The position numbers and the translations under genes were made by a program. Below are positions 24,722 to 36,036 of a stretch of DNA of 64,000 nt, one piece after another. The stretch comes from Ulva prolifera (Eukaryota; Chlorophyta; Ulvophyceae; Ulvales; Ulvaceae): the NCBI GenBank assembly GCA_023078555.1, contig CM041196.1, positions 8,195,985-8,259,984 of the forward strand. Direction: 5' to 3'. Every line of letters begins with the position of its first letter. The stretch's first letter is position 1. The notes under the pieces are model-generated. The model saw nothing but the letters and a program-made list of their open reading frames with translations. It searched no databases and was not told where the DNA came from.

Positions 24722-26109
24722 CGTCCGCTTGGGTCTGGCATCGTATCAGGCAGCGACATCGTAGTTCTGTAGACTCCTGCGTTGAGGGCGCCTCCCTCAA
24801 GCTCGTCGTCACAGGCAGTGGCAAACCGTGCACAAGGCATTTTGAGCAGAACGACGTCGTTACAGTGGGCCGACGGACGTCGAACGTAGTATGTCTGTCC
24901 GACACAGGTATCTCAGGCAACCATTTCCAGATTCAATTCAGCGAAGCCGACAAGTGCTGGCAGGTCGTCGATCTGGGCAGCTTAAACGGGACCACCGTGA
25001 ATCGGATCATGATATCCGTCCCAGAACACTCCCAAAGCAGCCCATACAGCCTATCCTCTGGTGACAAGATCCTTGTCGGCGAGCGCACCGTCATCCGCGT
25101 AGTATGCAGCCCATCGAAGAACGCAGCCAAATCGTCAACACCAACCACCAGCGAGCAGACCGCACCAGGCGCTGCCAATGACCTGCTTTCCCGGCACAAA
25201 GGCAGAAGTCCGCTAGCTCCGGAGATCTTGGACACGTTGTCCTTCTTCGAGTACCCGCAGCTTCGAGTGAAGGGCTGTTCAATACAGAAGACAGGCACCA
25301 GGGGAAACCATGAGCATGGCTGCGAGGACACCTTTGCTCACATGCAGCCATTCCCTGAGCGCGATGCGTGCTCACTGTGCATTTGCGATGGCCACTGCGG
25401 CAAGACGTGTTCCTCACAGGTCCAGGAACTGCTGGGTCCCGCTTTGCAAAGCAAGATGCAGGCCTGCGCTGAGCCAGGTGGCTTAGACAATGCCGGTAAC
25501 ACTCTGCCAGCCGCATTGAGGGACGTCTTCCTGAATGTAGACGCCTCCGTTGATGGTGATGATGGGTGCACCATGTCGGTGGTGCTGCTATGTCCAGGCC
25601 AGGCAGGCCAGGTGTCACTGGTTGCAGCCAACGTCGGGGACAGTGGGGTCGTCTGCGCTGACTTCAAGCGCATGATGAAGACCCACCTCACCGATGATCA
25701 CCGTGTGACGAATGCCGTGGAGAACCACCGCCTGACCAGCACGGGCGCCCTGCTGACTCACAACGGCACCCGCCTGATGGGCCTCAACCTGTCGCGCTCG
25801 ATCGGGGACAAGGCCCTGAAGAACCTCAATGCGGGGTTCCTCGCGGTTCCGTACGTCAGCAAGGTCTACACCGTCGCGCCGGAGGACTCTCTGCTGCTGC
25901 TGCTGGCGTCAGACGGCCTCTGGGATGTTACCACGACCACTGCAGTTGTGCAGGTGGCACACAGTGTCATGCAGGAGAGCCCAGGGGACCTGGGGCTGCT
26001 GTGCCAAGTTCTGATGGACCACGCGATCAGACGGAAGTCTAAAGATGACATCACGGTAGTAGCCGTGCAAGTACATGCTGATGATAATGCTGTCAAGAGT
26101 GCAGAATAA
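24679..26109 (+). CDS. KAPP-like protein phosphatase 2C with FHA domain and membrane anchor
   Basis: A single uninterrupted exon of 476 residues. Residues 5-22 form a hydrophobic anchor (AVLGLAAVLASAWVW). A forkhead-associated (FHA) phosphothreonine-binding domain follows at about 55-140 (VGRRTSNVV, ISGNHFQI, DLGSLNGTTVN). The PP2C domain covers about 195-470: CEDTF, CDGHCGKT (usual DGHGG, one glycine changed), VGDSGVVC, LSRSIGDKALK, ASDGLWDV and KDDITVV carry the metal-binding acids. This anchor-FHA-PP2C order is that of plant kinase-associated protein phosphatase (KAPP), which docks on phosphorylated receptor kinases and dephosphorylates them. It probably sits in a membrane facing the cytosol. 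Lower GC and no introns set it apart from its neighbours. An overlapping upstream ATG may reduce translation. Confidence 0.9.
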   Translation: MGVRPAVLGLAAVLASAWVWHRIRQRHRSSVDSCVEGASLKLVVTGSGKPCTRHFEQNDVVTVGRRTSNVVCLSDTGISGNHFQIQFSEADKCWQVVDLGSLNGTTVNRIMISVPEHSQSSPYSLSSGDKILVGERTVIRVVCSPSKNAAKSSTPTTSEQTAPGAANDLLSRHKGRSPLAPEILDTLSFFEYPQLRVKGCSIQKTGTRGNHEHGCEDTFAHMQPFPERDACSLCICDGHCGKTCSSQVQELLGPALQSKMQACAEPGGLDNAGNTLPAALRDVFLNVDASVDGDDGCTMSVVLLCPGQAGQVSLVAANVGDSGVVCADFKRMMKTHLTDDHRVTNAVENHRLTSTGALLTHNGTRLMGLNLSRSIGDKALKNLNAGFLAVPYVSKVYTVAPEDSLLLLLASDGLWDVTTTTAVVQVAHSVMQESPGDLGLLCQVLMDHAIRRKSKDDITVVAVQVHADDNAVKSAE

Positions 26110-26817
26110 GAGGGCACATGCAAATGCCAACAATGTGGCACTTTTCCCGAGCATGATGCTGTAGCCGAGGATGTGATGATTAATTGATTCGTGAGGCTGT
26201 ATGGGTCGCTGCGTGCAGGCTGTGTGGCCGACGAGTCGTGCGATCTACCTTGCATGTTGTGAAGTTGTCTCGCGGCCTACACATGAAAGCCTGATCTGAT
26301 TCTGTCACACTTGTGTCTCCTCTGAACGCCTGTTTCAAGATCTCTGTGTCATCACTCGAAATAATTAGAGAATCTAGAAACGGACATTTGCGACCCTTGC
26401 CTACTATGACCTGCACCGAGTTGGATTGTCGACAGCATGCATGCGCACACCTTGCTTCGGCCCGGTTCTGTAACCTTGCGACACGATCCACGTCCAAGGG
26501 CTGCATGGGGACTCCCAGGACGATACTGCTAGGTCTGGGGGGTGCAACGCTCCGTGTTTCGGCGGAAAATCGTCTGCCTGATTCCACGCCTTCGCACCAA
26601 CGCATATTCGGAGACCCTCGCACACGCGTTGTGCCTGCAAGGATCTCACGCTTACTATAGTGCACACCATCTATCTTGGTGCATCCAAGCTGTAGCTGCC
26701 ATTAGCAATCGCCTGCCGCGAACTGGGCGACGCATAGCTTGCAATTGCGAGCGTCAGATGCTCGAACGCTGAACACGAAGCAGCGCCAACGATCAGCTGC
26801 ACCTTGACCTGACGACA
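26110..26817. other. Intergenic region upstream of glycerate kinase
   Basis: Short overlapping open frames on both strands, the longest 161 codons on the minus strand (26180-26665). None has recognisable motifs. Holds the 3' end of the phosphatase gene and the glycerate kinase promoter. Confidence 0.45.
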
Positions 26818-28338
26818 ATGGCATCCCTATCTGACGACGCTTTCCTGGGTGCGGTCTCGCAAGCCTGCCGGTTGTGAGTGCGTGAGAGGAGTGCACTGAT
26901 TCGCGAACCCGAGTGCAGCGGCAATCCTTGATGGCCCCTTACTTGCCGCATGCAAGATAGAACCGGACAGCGTCAGAGCAGATCTGGCCAACTGGAGGCG
27001 CCTGTCCGTGGTCGTGGCTCAGAGTTTAGGATGTGAAGATCTGGACAAGGATTTCGACAGGAGGAGAGTCCTGCACTACTACCTCCCTGTGTTCTACTGG
27101 ATCCGCCAGCAGATCGCAGACTGCAAGAAGCGTGGCAAAACAGGGCCATGTGTGGTACGCCTCCCTGTCTCTGTTCCTGCCGCTCATCCCAGGCAGCTGC
27201 TGCTTCTGCCCACGTAGACCCGCACGTAAGCGCACCTGGACACTCCTGTGATCGTGCCACCTGCAATTTCCCATCAAGAGGCCAAGGATCCAGCTGGGTG
27301 CTCAGGTAGGCATCAGCGCGCCTCAGGGCTGTGGCAAGACGACGCTCGTGGGGGAGCTCGAGAAGCTGCTGACCGGCGAGGGCCTCACCGCCGCCAGCCT
27401 CTCGATCGACGACTTCTACCTGCGCCGCGCCGACCTGCTGGACCTCGCGGGCGCCGCCCCGGACAACACGCTGCTGCACGGCCGCGGCAACGCCGGCACG
27501 CATGACCTCGCCCTCGGCTCCAAGACCCTCGCCGCGCTGCAAGCCGCCGAGTGCGCCCCCGTTAGCCACTCTCAGCCCCCCCGCAGTTGCTCGCTCTAGG
27601 CTGCACTTGTAACAGCATGCATAGCATGCGGAGGCGCCCCATGACCTGACGCGCGGCCGTGCGCCTGCCGGTGTTCGAACACGCTCCTGGCAGTCCTCAC
27701 CCCCCCGGGAACAGCGCATGTGCTGCAGGGGCCCAGTGAAGCTGCCGCGCTACAACAAGTCGGCGTACAACGGCGCCGGCGACCGTGCGCACCCGGCCGC
27801 GTGGCCAGAGGTGCAGCCGCCGGTGGACGTCGTCCTGTTTGAGGGCTGGATGCTCGGCTTCCGGGCCGTGCCCGTCGCCGCCGCGACGTCCATCCACCCC
27901 GGCTTGCAGCAGGTCAACTCCTTCCTGCGCCAGTACCGCGCGGCGTGGGACGCGTACGTGGACTCCTGGCTCGTGATCGAGGTCGCGGACCCACAGTGGG
28001 TGTTCAAGTGGCGGCTACAGGCGGAGCAGCAGATGCGGGCGGACGGCAAGGCGGGCATGTCGGACGAGGAGGTCGGGGAGTTTGTCCGCCGGTACATCCC
28101 GGCGTACGAGGCGTACCTGCCGCAGCTGTATACCGACGGGCCGACGACGGCGCAGCCGGGGCGGACGCTGTTTGTGCGCGTCGGGGCGGGGCGGGAGCTG
28201 CTGGGGGGCCGCCAGCTTGCGGCTGGGGTGGCGCCGGGGCGCAGCGCGCTGTGGGCGGCCGCGGGGGTGGTTGCGGTGACGTGTGTCGCACTGGCTGCGC
28301 TCCTCGCGGCGGCGCAGAAGAAGCGCAAGACACGGTGA
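26818..28338 (+). CDS. GLYK: D-glycerate 3-kinase with C-terminal membrane segment
   Basis: Four exons keep frame to 373 residues: 26818-26848, 26919-27154, 27306-27550, 27729-28338. The enzyme phosphorylates D-glycerate to 3-phosphoglycerate, the last step of photorespiration. The P-loop is at residues 94-102 (APQGCGKTT), with SIDDFYLR after it, RGNAGTHDL, LPRYNKSAYNGAGDRA, LFEGWMLGFR, and the late block RWRLQAEQQMRADGKAGMSD, closely following plant GLYK. Two things are odd. There is no N-terminal transit peptide (MASLSDDAFLAA leads straight into conserved sequence). The C-terminus adds a 23-residue hydrophobic segment (344-366) and a basic QKKRKTR end, which looks like a tail anchor. The first exon is only 31 bases; its donor was chosen because it alone keeps frame. 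Two TGTAA motifs follow the stop at about 185 and 212 bases. Confidence 0.92.
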
Positions 28339-28849
28339 CGGCGGGTGGAGCACGGGCGGCCGCTGCGGCGGTTGATGAAATGCATCGAGATGTCCCGACG
28401 CCGAGTGTGATTAATTCTGTGGCATCGCTGACAGGCCTGCAGCCGTGAGACTGGGGTGCTTGCAGGCTTGCGCGTCTGATTTGGAACTGTGTGAGTGCAA
28501 TGCTGTGTGGCCGTCTGTCCAGTGTAACATGCATGTCCTTTTAACACATTGTAACATGCATGCCCTAGAACAGTACACAAGCAGGGTCCATGCGTTTCAT
28601 GTGCACTGCTGCATGGAGCTCTGATGAAGTACGTGCCACGGGGCCCCAGAATCTTGTCCAGCTTTTGGGATGATGATTCATGGAGCCTGGTTTCCCGTTG
28701 CCATATCGGGCCAGACACTGCGAGCGCGGAACGATCTTGGATCGCATAGCGGGGATGAGAGATTCGTCCATTGACATTCAATTACTACCCCTACACACTC
28801 ATGATTGCTGATCCTGTTTCGGTCCGGGGGGTCTCGTAGCAAGCCCGAG
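28339..28849. other. Short intergenic region with a direct repeat
   Basis: TGTAACATGCATG occurs at 28523-28535 and again at 28550-28562. Both copies contain TGTAA, the chlorophyte poly(A) signal, and probably serve glycerate kinase. The rest should be the promoter of the next gene. Confidence 0.6.
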
Positions 28850-29770
28850 ATGGAACGTCCACCGCAGCGCAACGTTGATGATCCATGTGTCGTCTGGGAA
28901 GACCTGGCTCTGTCACAGATCGATGGCGCCAGTAATCCGTACAAGGTGAGCTGACCCGTGCAGCAGTGTTTCCCTGTGCTTTCCGCAAGCTCGCCCCACG
29001 CGGATGCTACATACCCCAGCACCACCTAAGCCAGCGCAAACGATGAATGCAGTGACTCTGTCCTCTTCCAATTCGCCGTTCCTGTCTCACTCTGGCATAG
29101 GCCTGGTGTTCAGCGCACTGACAAGCGGTCACTCCCTCGCAAGTGCAGGTAGCTTCTGTGGGAGAGGTACCGGCAAGGCACTTGCTTGAGGCACTTGCAG
29201 AGGACCGGGCATCGAATCGGACGCCAGAAACCAGGAAGTATCAGTCTGTGTTGTCCCTTGTCAACGTGCCAGGCTGGGATGAGAAAGCGGTGCTCAACAT
29301 GGTTGCAGCCAACTGGATGTTCCACCCTTGCACGTCAGGTAGTCTACAACTCCCGAACTCGAATTTTTGACAAGCACTGCGACGTGAAATGGCGCTCGTA
29401 TGGACATTGCCATGCCGCCTGTTGCCTGATGCCACCAGAGCCCACTGCAGTGCACAGATGGCTGCTGCTGACCAGTGGTGGGTCATCGGGTCCGACCACA
29501 CAAAACAATTCCAAACATTCGGATCTATTTCGCGGTGGCGGGCCTGGAAATGCTGCACAGTTGCCCAACACTGCTGCTGACCGCATCATGCCCTGCCCTG
29601 CATTGCAGCTTCCAAGCTGTCAGCAGCCCTTGCTGCGCCTCATCTTGACACTGATGCCTACAGGCCACTCAGCAGCCGATGACCCGGAGACGGGCGAACC
29701 CAAGGAAAACGCGATGGTCAAGTTGGACCAGGCCCAGGAAAACAGCTTCGCATGGTTCACCCACGAGTAG
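28850..29770 (+). CDS. Unrecognised 130-residue protein
   Basis: Three exons join in frame: 28850-28945, 29149-29338, 29664-29770. The start is MERPPQRNVDDPCVVWEDLA, the middle RKYQSVLSLVNVPGWDEKAV and then NWMFHPC, and the end QAQENSFAWFTHE. It is acidic, with no signal peptide, membrane segment or known catalytic motif. All three junctions have standard GT-AG sites and keep the only open frame, so the gene model is fairly solid although I do not recognise a family. It lies tandem to glycerate kinase with about 500 bases between, so it has its own promoter. Confidence 0.65.
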
Positions 29771-31034
29771 CTCTCAACCTCTGCAGAGCATGCACCGTTG
29801 AGCGCTGGATCGCAAGTTTTGAAGGGTTGTGTTGTGCAAGGCTCGCATGGCACCGTGTTTGCCTGACTATCACGAGGTGCATGGCACCTGCAGACGCAAG
29901 GTCGCCACGGGCTCGTCCTGACACCGAGTCGAGGAGCACTCTCACAAGGTAACGCATCTTGCGAGCATGCGCCGTTGCATGGCACAGCGATCTGTTCACG
30001 TACTGCCCTGCAATCACGGCGGCGCTTGCGTGCAGAGGGAACGCTACCCAGCCCCCACCTCAGCTGCTCTGGGCGGCACAGCCACACCGCTGCAAGCCGT
30101 GTCCGGAGCCACCCTGCCTGCAGCCCCCTGGGCCGGCCACGGCGCCACCTCCGTGCAATGCATGGGTGCATACTGGCCGCTGCAAAGTCAGCGTGCTGGG
30201 CGTGCTGGGCGTGCTGTGCACTGGCACCCCATGTGTTTGCCCCGCGCTGCGCTCTCGTGCATGACAGCTTCAGAGGGGCCCACGTGTCAGTGCCACAGGC
30301 AGGCGGGCAAGCAGCACCGGCACACCATGTGTTCGTTGTACAGCTTGAGGGGTTCATGTGTAACTGCAACAGGCGGACAAGCATCACCGGCGCGTCTGCC
30401 TGCAGCTCAGAAGCAAGGCGAGGGCCGTGAGGGGCAGCAGCGGAGGTTTCGGTACCGGTGCTTGCGGTAGATGCTTGCTCCAGCGAGGCCGGTCAAGGTC
30501 CGGAAGTGGTGGCGGCAGGTGCTTTGGCGCGCACCGACCAGATGCAGCAGAAAGCCACGCCTACATCCTGTGCTCGTACTCCCTGGTTGGGCTTTGCGAG
30601 GGCCGAGCTGACGAAACGGGGCGTGGCCGTGCTCAGGGAACCCTTGCACGGCGATGCCTTGCCACAAGAGCGCAGCGCAGAACCTCGCGTTGAGTTCGTG
30701 TCACCCACGTAGCCACATGGAGTGTGTAATCTGTGTTTACATCGGAGACAAGCCTGGGCATCACATGTGCTTCTATGTGTGCCACCACTCAGTTGCCACC
30801 CGCGGCAGTGGCCCCGCAGAAACGGCAACACAGGCATGTTTACACAGGTGCAGTGCCCATGCATGCAGAGGTGCACACCCCGCCCCACCGCTTCCCCCAC
30901 ACGCTCACACATGGCCCCGCCCGCCACGCCGTCACCACATCAGCTGCTCCTGGAGCCTCCTGCACCGCAGTCTCAGAAACACGGGCACCACGTGCCAGAC
31001 GGAGACCCTGGGGCGCTGGATCCACCGGCGGCTG
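29771..31034. other. Intergenic region between convergent genes
   Basis: Lies between the unrecognised 130-residue gene (+) and OST3 (-). GC is high, giving many open frames on both strands (up to 255 codons, 29620-30387 minus) that overlap each other and show no motifs. On the minus strand a TGTAA motif near 30840 is about 190 bases past the OST3 stop. Confidence 0.5.
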
Positions 31035-32634
31035 TCACCAGCCGAGCTTCTCCCGGAGGTAGAACCGCCAGTGGTAGCCGGTCTTCCACTTGTAGAAGTG
31101 GACGATCTGGCGCGCGATCAGGACGGCGAGCACCATGCACACGATGCTGACCGTGCGCACGGTCGCCGTGTTGGCCGTGTAGTCGCCGACGAGCAGCAGG
31201 CCGAGGCAGCAGACGGCAAAGGCGACGTACATCGCGCCGACGGCGAAGCCCTCCATGCCGAGCTGCCCCTGGCCGCCCTGGAACCACTCCACGTGGCCGC
31301 TCTCCTGCACCCGCACCATCGGCATGCCGCGGATGATGTTGTACAGGCCCCCTGCAGACACAGGCCCCCGCGTCGACGTCCGGCCGCGTGCGGAGCCGCA
31401 GCTCCAAGTGGACGCTGGAATCACACAGCACTGGAGCGGCCTCGGCCTGAGGCTGCGGTGCTGGCCCGTAGAGGAGTACAAAGAAAGAACACGGATGCAG
31501 GTATGGGGCCGCTTGCATCGCGGCATGCTCTGCTGAGCACAGCGCCGGCGCGGGGACGCCGCCGCGGAGACCCGGTGGGGTCGCACCGGACGTCGCAAAC
31601 ATGAACACCGCCACCATCGCGGTCGACCAGATCCAGGGGTTGCCGATCCAGCTGGACGTGTAGACGCACCATGCCGCGTAGGCGGCCGGCACGGCGAGCA
31701 TGAGCAGCACGGCGATCAACACGGGGTCGTGCAGAGCGGACGGCTCGACGACGGGCCCGACGCTGACATGTACCCGCGCCTCGAGGAACTGGACGAATTT
31801 GGATATGTCCCACACGCCCCGGCCGTACACCAGCGGCGTCATCATGTCGTCCTGGTGGATCTGCCACTGCCCTCCGGGCCTGCATTGCACGCCGGGTGTG
31901 GCGCTGAACACAACCGACGGCAGGTGCATGGGCTACGGTCGCTGCGGCCAGCAGGAGGTGTGATCGTGGACCTGCCTGGCGTGGTGCTGTCTGAATGTGG
32001 GTTTAGATACCCGGTAGCAGCTTGGTCAGCTCGGGGAGGTGTGCGCCTGAGCAGAGTGGCTGTGGTTGATGGAGGCGATGCGGGCCAGAGAGTGCATCAG
32101 CACGAGATGGTGCAGAGTGAGTTGCAGCGTACTGTCGGCTTTCCTTCTTGCCGATGTGGACAATCCAAGGGAGGTTGTTGATACCAAAGCGGGCAAAGAC
32201 GTCGCGGCTGTGCTCCATGTCGATCTCAACGAAGAACACGCTGTTGGCTGCATGAGATGGCTCTTTGCTGGCCTTTTTCTTCACGATCTTGGCGAGGTGC
32301 GTGAACTTGTCGAGGTGTTCCTTCAGCTTGAGGGCCTTGGCCTCTTTGAGCTTGGGAGCATTGAAGAATATCAGCAGGGAATACGGCCGTGTGCCTCCGG
32401 ACGAGAAACGCTCAAACTCCTCGGAAGAAAAGGGAATGACCGGGTTTTTGGCGCGCGCTTTCTGGAGCTCCTCAAGCTGCAGTGGAGCGAGGACGTGGTG
32501 TGAACTGAACACGCAAATCGCAACAGAGCGCACAGAAGTCCCGGAATTCGCACCTTCGAGAGAGACAGCGCTTGTGGAATGCATGCCAGTAAGGAGCAGA
32601 TCGCCAGCAGCAGCAGCGCCAGTGAAGACCGCAT
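31035..32634 (-). CDS. Oligosaccharyltransferase OST3/OST6 (MagT1/TUSC3) family subunit
   Basis: Five exons give 374 residues: 32634-32554, 32476-32133, 32046-31972, 31879-31586, 31351-31035. This ER membrane subunit helps the oligosaccharyltransferase glycosylate selected asparagine sites. Residues 1-25 are a signal peptide (leucine-rich). A thioredoxin-like lumenal domain follows (RPYSLLIFFNAP; VFARFGINNLPWIVHIG). Four membrane segments are seen: HDPVLIAVLLMLAVPAAYAA, NPWIWSTAMVAVFMFATS, FAVGAMYVAFAVCCLGLLLV and SIVCMVLAVLIARQIVHFYK. The block GLYNIIRGMPMVRV before segment 3 and the ending WKTGYHWRFYLREK match plant OST3/6 well. The CxxC pair of active oxidoreductase members is absent (KLKE in that area). 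Exon 3 is the weakest call; it is chosen by phase alone and other frames of it look as plausible. Confidence 0.88.
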
Positions 32635-33403
32635 CCTTCACCACGGTCAGTTGTGCGACCCGAACTTCTGGTCAACGGCGATCGACCTTGCTCATCAACT
32701 ACCACTGAGCGACTGCATGACAGCTCCGGCATTAGGCATGTTCTGCAGCGTTTACGCGGCCTTCTGTGATGACGCGCGATAACTGCGTTGATTGTGCAGG
32801 CGACACCGACAGCCACTGCGCAATGCACGGCCTGGGAGCAGCGCGACACAGGGCATGCGGGACAGTTCGATAAGATCATTGCTCACGGCATGTGTCAGGT
32901 CAGGACACGACATTTTATTTTGCGAGTTATGTTTGTCACTTTCGCAAGCACCACTGGTGCTCGAGACCTGGTACGCTGGACTGACAGACCCCACGCTCTG
33001 GGGAACGACGTGCACAAATGATCGAACTCATGCTCAGTACAATCCTATCCACTTGCTGGAGTAACGCTTGTGCAGCCAGGCTCACTGGAGGCACCGCCGC
33101 AGACCATGACCAACAGTGATTACGCCACTGCAATCTGCGCCAGCCTGTGCAACCACGCAGCCACACCTCTGACTTCATCCGTTTACAGCTGAGCGACTGT
33201 GTTTGCACCGCGGAAGCCCACATGCAGCCCCGGCAACCACATTGACACAGCAACGGCACTGCGCTGCGGGCCGCATCACGCCACCAAGGCAATTCGCTCC
33301 CGACCATTCACACTGTCAGCGCCCACACAAGCAAGGCTGCATACTCACCATCATCAACACATCCCCGGCGCCTCGCCATGGCGCCCACACGCACGCCATG
33401 TGC
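32635..33403. other. Intergenic region upstream of OST3 and 3' of the glycosidase-like gene
   Basis: Contains the OST3 promoter. A minus-strand TGTAA near 33180 is about 220 bases past the glycosidase-like stop. No other feature seen. Confidence 0.5.
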
Positions 33404-36036
33404 TCACGCGTCGCGGCGCTTGAACTTGGTCGGAGCTCCGTTCCACGTCTGCCCGTCCTCTGACAGAGCGACCCCGACTCCCCCCCACACGCCGCCATCG
33501 CCTCGGCCGGAGTAGTACAGCCGCCAGCGCCCCTCAGCCATGGCCACGGCGCACGGCGCGCCGACCTCCACACCGTCCCACGCGCCCGCCGCCCCGGCGC
33601 CGAGCACCGGCTCCGAGTGGCGTTCCCAGTTCCGAAGGCCGTCCTCGGACACCGCGACGCCGATGCTGCGGCGGCCGTCGGCCGCGAAGGCCTCGTAGAA
33701 CATGAGGAACTGCCGGGACTCTGCGTCGCGCACCACGCACCGCGCGCCGGCCCCGGCCGCGTCGAAGGCCCCCTCCGGGCCCCCCTCAAACACCGGGCCC
33801 TGCTTCTCCCACCTGCACAGCCACATCATGCGTGTGCAGCAGCGCCACGCGGCATCGGGTCAGCAAACCTGGTTGCGTACAGTGCTGCACGCATGGAAGG
33901 GGAGAGGGCGCCGGGGGCGCACTTGAAGCCATCCTCCGATGTCGCGAGGCCGACGCGGAAGCGCCGGCGCTGCGCGTCGTACGAGTGGTACCACAGCCGC
34001 ATGTCGCGCGGGCCCGCCGCGAGGACCTGCGGCGCGGCGACGTGCAGCGCGTCCCACTCCCCGGCCTCGCCGCGGTCAAACAGCGCGTGCGTGTGGTGGT
34101 CCGCCTCGATGCGCGCCCAGTTGCGGCCGTCCTGCATGCGTTGCGAGTGATGCATGTGCTGCATGCGTTTGCCCGAATGCGTGCGGCATGCCGGGTGCAT
34201 GCGTGGCTCTGCTGCCGGATGCGCGCTCCGATGCTGCTAGTGGCGGAACAGAAGCAGTGCTTGCTGTCACACGCCCGCCGCTGTGGGGTGCCAGTTGAGC
34301 TCCCGCACTTGTGTCTGGGGAGGGTGGTGGGGGCGGGGACGCGCACAATGCTGAGGGCGCTGAAGATGAGAGCATGCGACACGCAGGCTTCGCATGCACA
34401 CACGGCTATCTCGCGGTGCACAGGGGCGGGGGGGGGGGCTACATGCACACGCGGTGACCCGGACGCCGCTGCAGCACCGGGCCGCTGCAGCATGCGCACT
34501 CTGACAGCCCCCCCACTCCCCCTCCTGGGGCAGTGGTGCGGCAGCGCACCTGGCTCATAGCTAGACCGGGGCGGCCGCACAGCCCCTCCGCGTCCGCGGC
34601 GGCCCCCAGCAGCTCCTGCAGCTCCGGTGGCGCCGCAGAGTCGTCGTAGTTGCACCCCGTGTAGAACATCCAGTACACGCCCGTGCCGGAGTTCACGGCG
34701 GCCGATGAGAACATCTGGACGTCCGAGACGGACAGCGAGTGCGTGTCGAGCGTCCACCAGTCGCCGCCGTCGGACTCCATGCATGAGCCGGCGTCGTCGG
34801 CGGCGCGCGAGCCGGACACCGGCCCGGTGCCGCGCTTCCAGTTGACTCCGTCCTTTGACACCGCCACACCTGAAGCACGACCGCTGTGGGGTATGCCCTC
34901 GCCGAGAGCAACACACTGTCGCTGCTGACGCATGCCCGCCATGCATGTGCCATCAACACTCAAGGCCGTACGACGTAAGTTCAAGCGCCAAGCGGCAGGC
35001 TAGCTGAGGCCCTGGCATCGCAGGAGCGGAGCCAAGGGCATGTATAGGGGTGGGAGAAGATCTGGTCTGAGAGCAACAGAGCGGTGGGTAGAGCGGGGGG
35101 TACCGATGCGGCCAGCGGCGGGGAACAGCGCCCCGTTGGGGGCCTCCGGTGCGTCCCGGCCGGTGTACCACATGAACCAGCGCTCCTCGTTGTCACCCTG
35201 GTAGACGCGGACGACAGGGTTGTGGATGCCGCTGGCGTCCCACGCGCCGGCGTCGCCGAGGGGCAGCACCAGGCCGAGCGCAGGCGCTGCGGCCGAGGCG
35301 CTCGCGCGGCAGGCGCCGCCACGGCGGAGGGTCTGCAAGATGGGTGCGTGTGAGTGATGGGCTGCGCTGGCTTGAGAGATGCGCAGGGTGTCCAAGTGGC
35401 GCAGGGGTATCGCGCGATGCTGTGTGACGGAGGGGGGGTTGGGTGCCGGATGTAACCAACGCACTCTTTGAATATTACTAGACCGTGCTTCTGCGGTGGG
35501 CTGGAGGTGCATGTGATGCTGTGGCTAGAAATCGCTGCCTAGGGAGAATGGTGGCATGTGTACACAGCAAAATCAACACCGTATCGCGGCGAGTGTCACG
35601 GAAGCCCTCGAGTGTGGCGCAGGCTCGGAGCGTTCATGAAGATGGATCAAGGCAGACAGCTCTGCGCGACCAGCAATGAAGAGTGCTGCGGTTCCCGAGG
35701 GATGAGGCGTGGCATGTGAGTCTGATACCGCAGGGGTCACGCATCGGGACCGGCAACCCACGCGAACAAGGCTCCCTTGCCTGATGCCTGATCGAGAATT
35801 TCGAGAAAGAAAATCCGTTACGAGGAAATTATGCGGTGGCTTGGACTCCGAACGCACGCAGCGGCGCCAGAAGGAACACCAGATTTCAAGCATGAGCTCT
35901 TTGAAAGCAGAATCCCGATGTCCCTCGATTCCTACAGCCCCTGCCAGATTACAAATGAGTCATGGCGTCGACGCACCTGTCGTGCGCGCCCGGCGATCCT
36001 CGAACAGGAATGGGGTCGTGAAGGCGCTGTTGCCAT
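33404..36036 (-). CDS. Five-bladed beta-propeller glycosidase-like protein (GH32/43/68 fold)
   Basis: Five exons keep frame to 408 residues: 36036-35977, 35332-35104, 34869-34550, 34131-33923, 33812-33404. The propeller shows in the repeated pattern of hydrophobic strand, WYTG- or YYSG-type turn and SxDGxxW: HNPVVRVYQGDNEERWFMWY, GVAVSKDGVNWKR, VYWMFYTGCNYDD, GLAMSQDGRNWAR, RLWYHSYDA, GVAVSEDGLRNWER, WRLYYSGRGD. This is the fold of beta-fructosidases and arabinanases; plant and algal members are mostly uncharacterised and the substrate here is unknown. The N-terminus (MATAPSRPHSCSRIAGRARQ, then Arg/Ala/Ser-rich) looks like a chloroplast transit peptide. Exon 1 is the weak point: it was found by phase and donor only, and an attractive plus-strand frame (35831-36067) overlaps it. 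Confidence 0.78.

Noticed and set aside
29620-30387. A 255-codon minus-strand open frame
   Set aside because: It overlaps the last exon of the well-spliced 130-residue gene on the other strand and has only GC-driven, low-information sequence.
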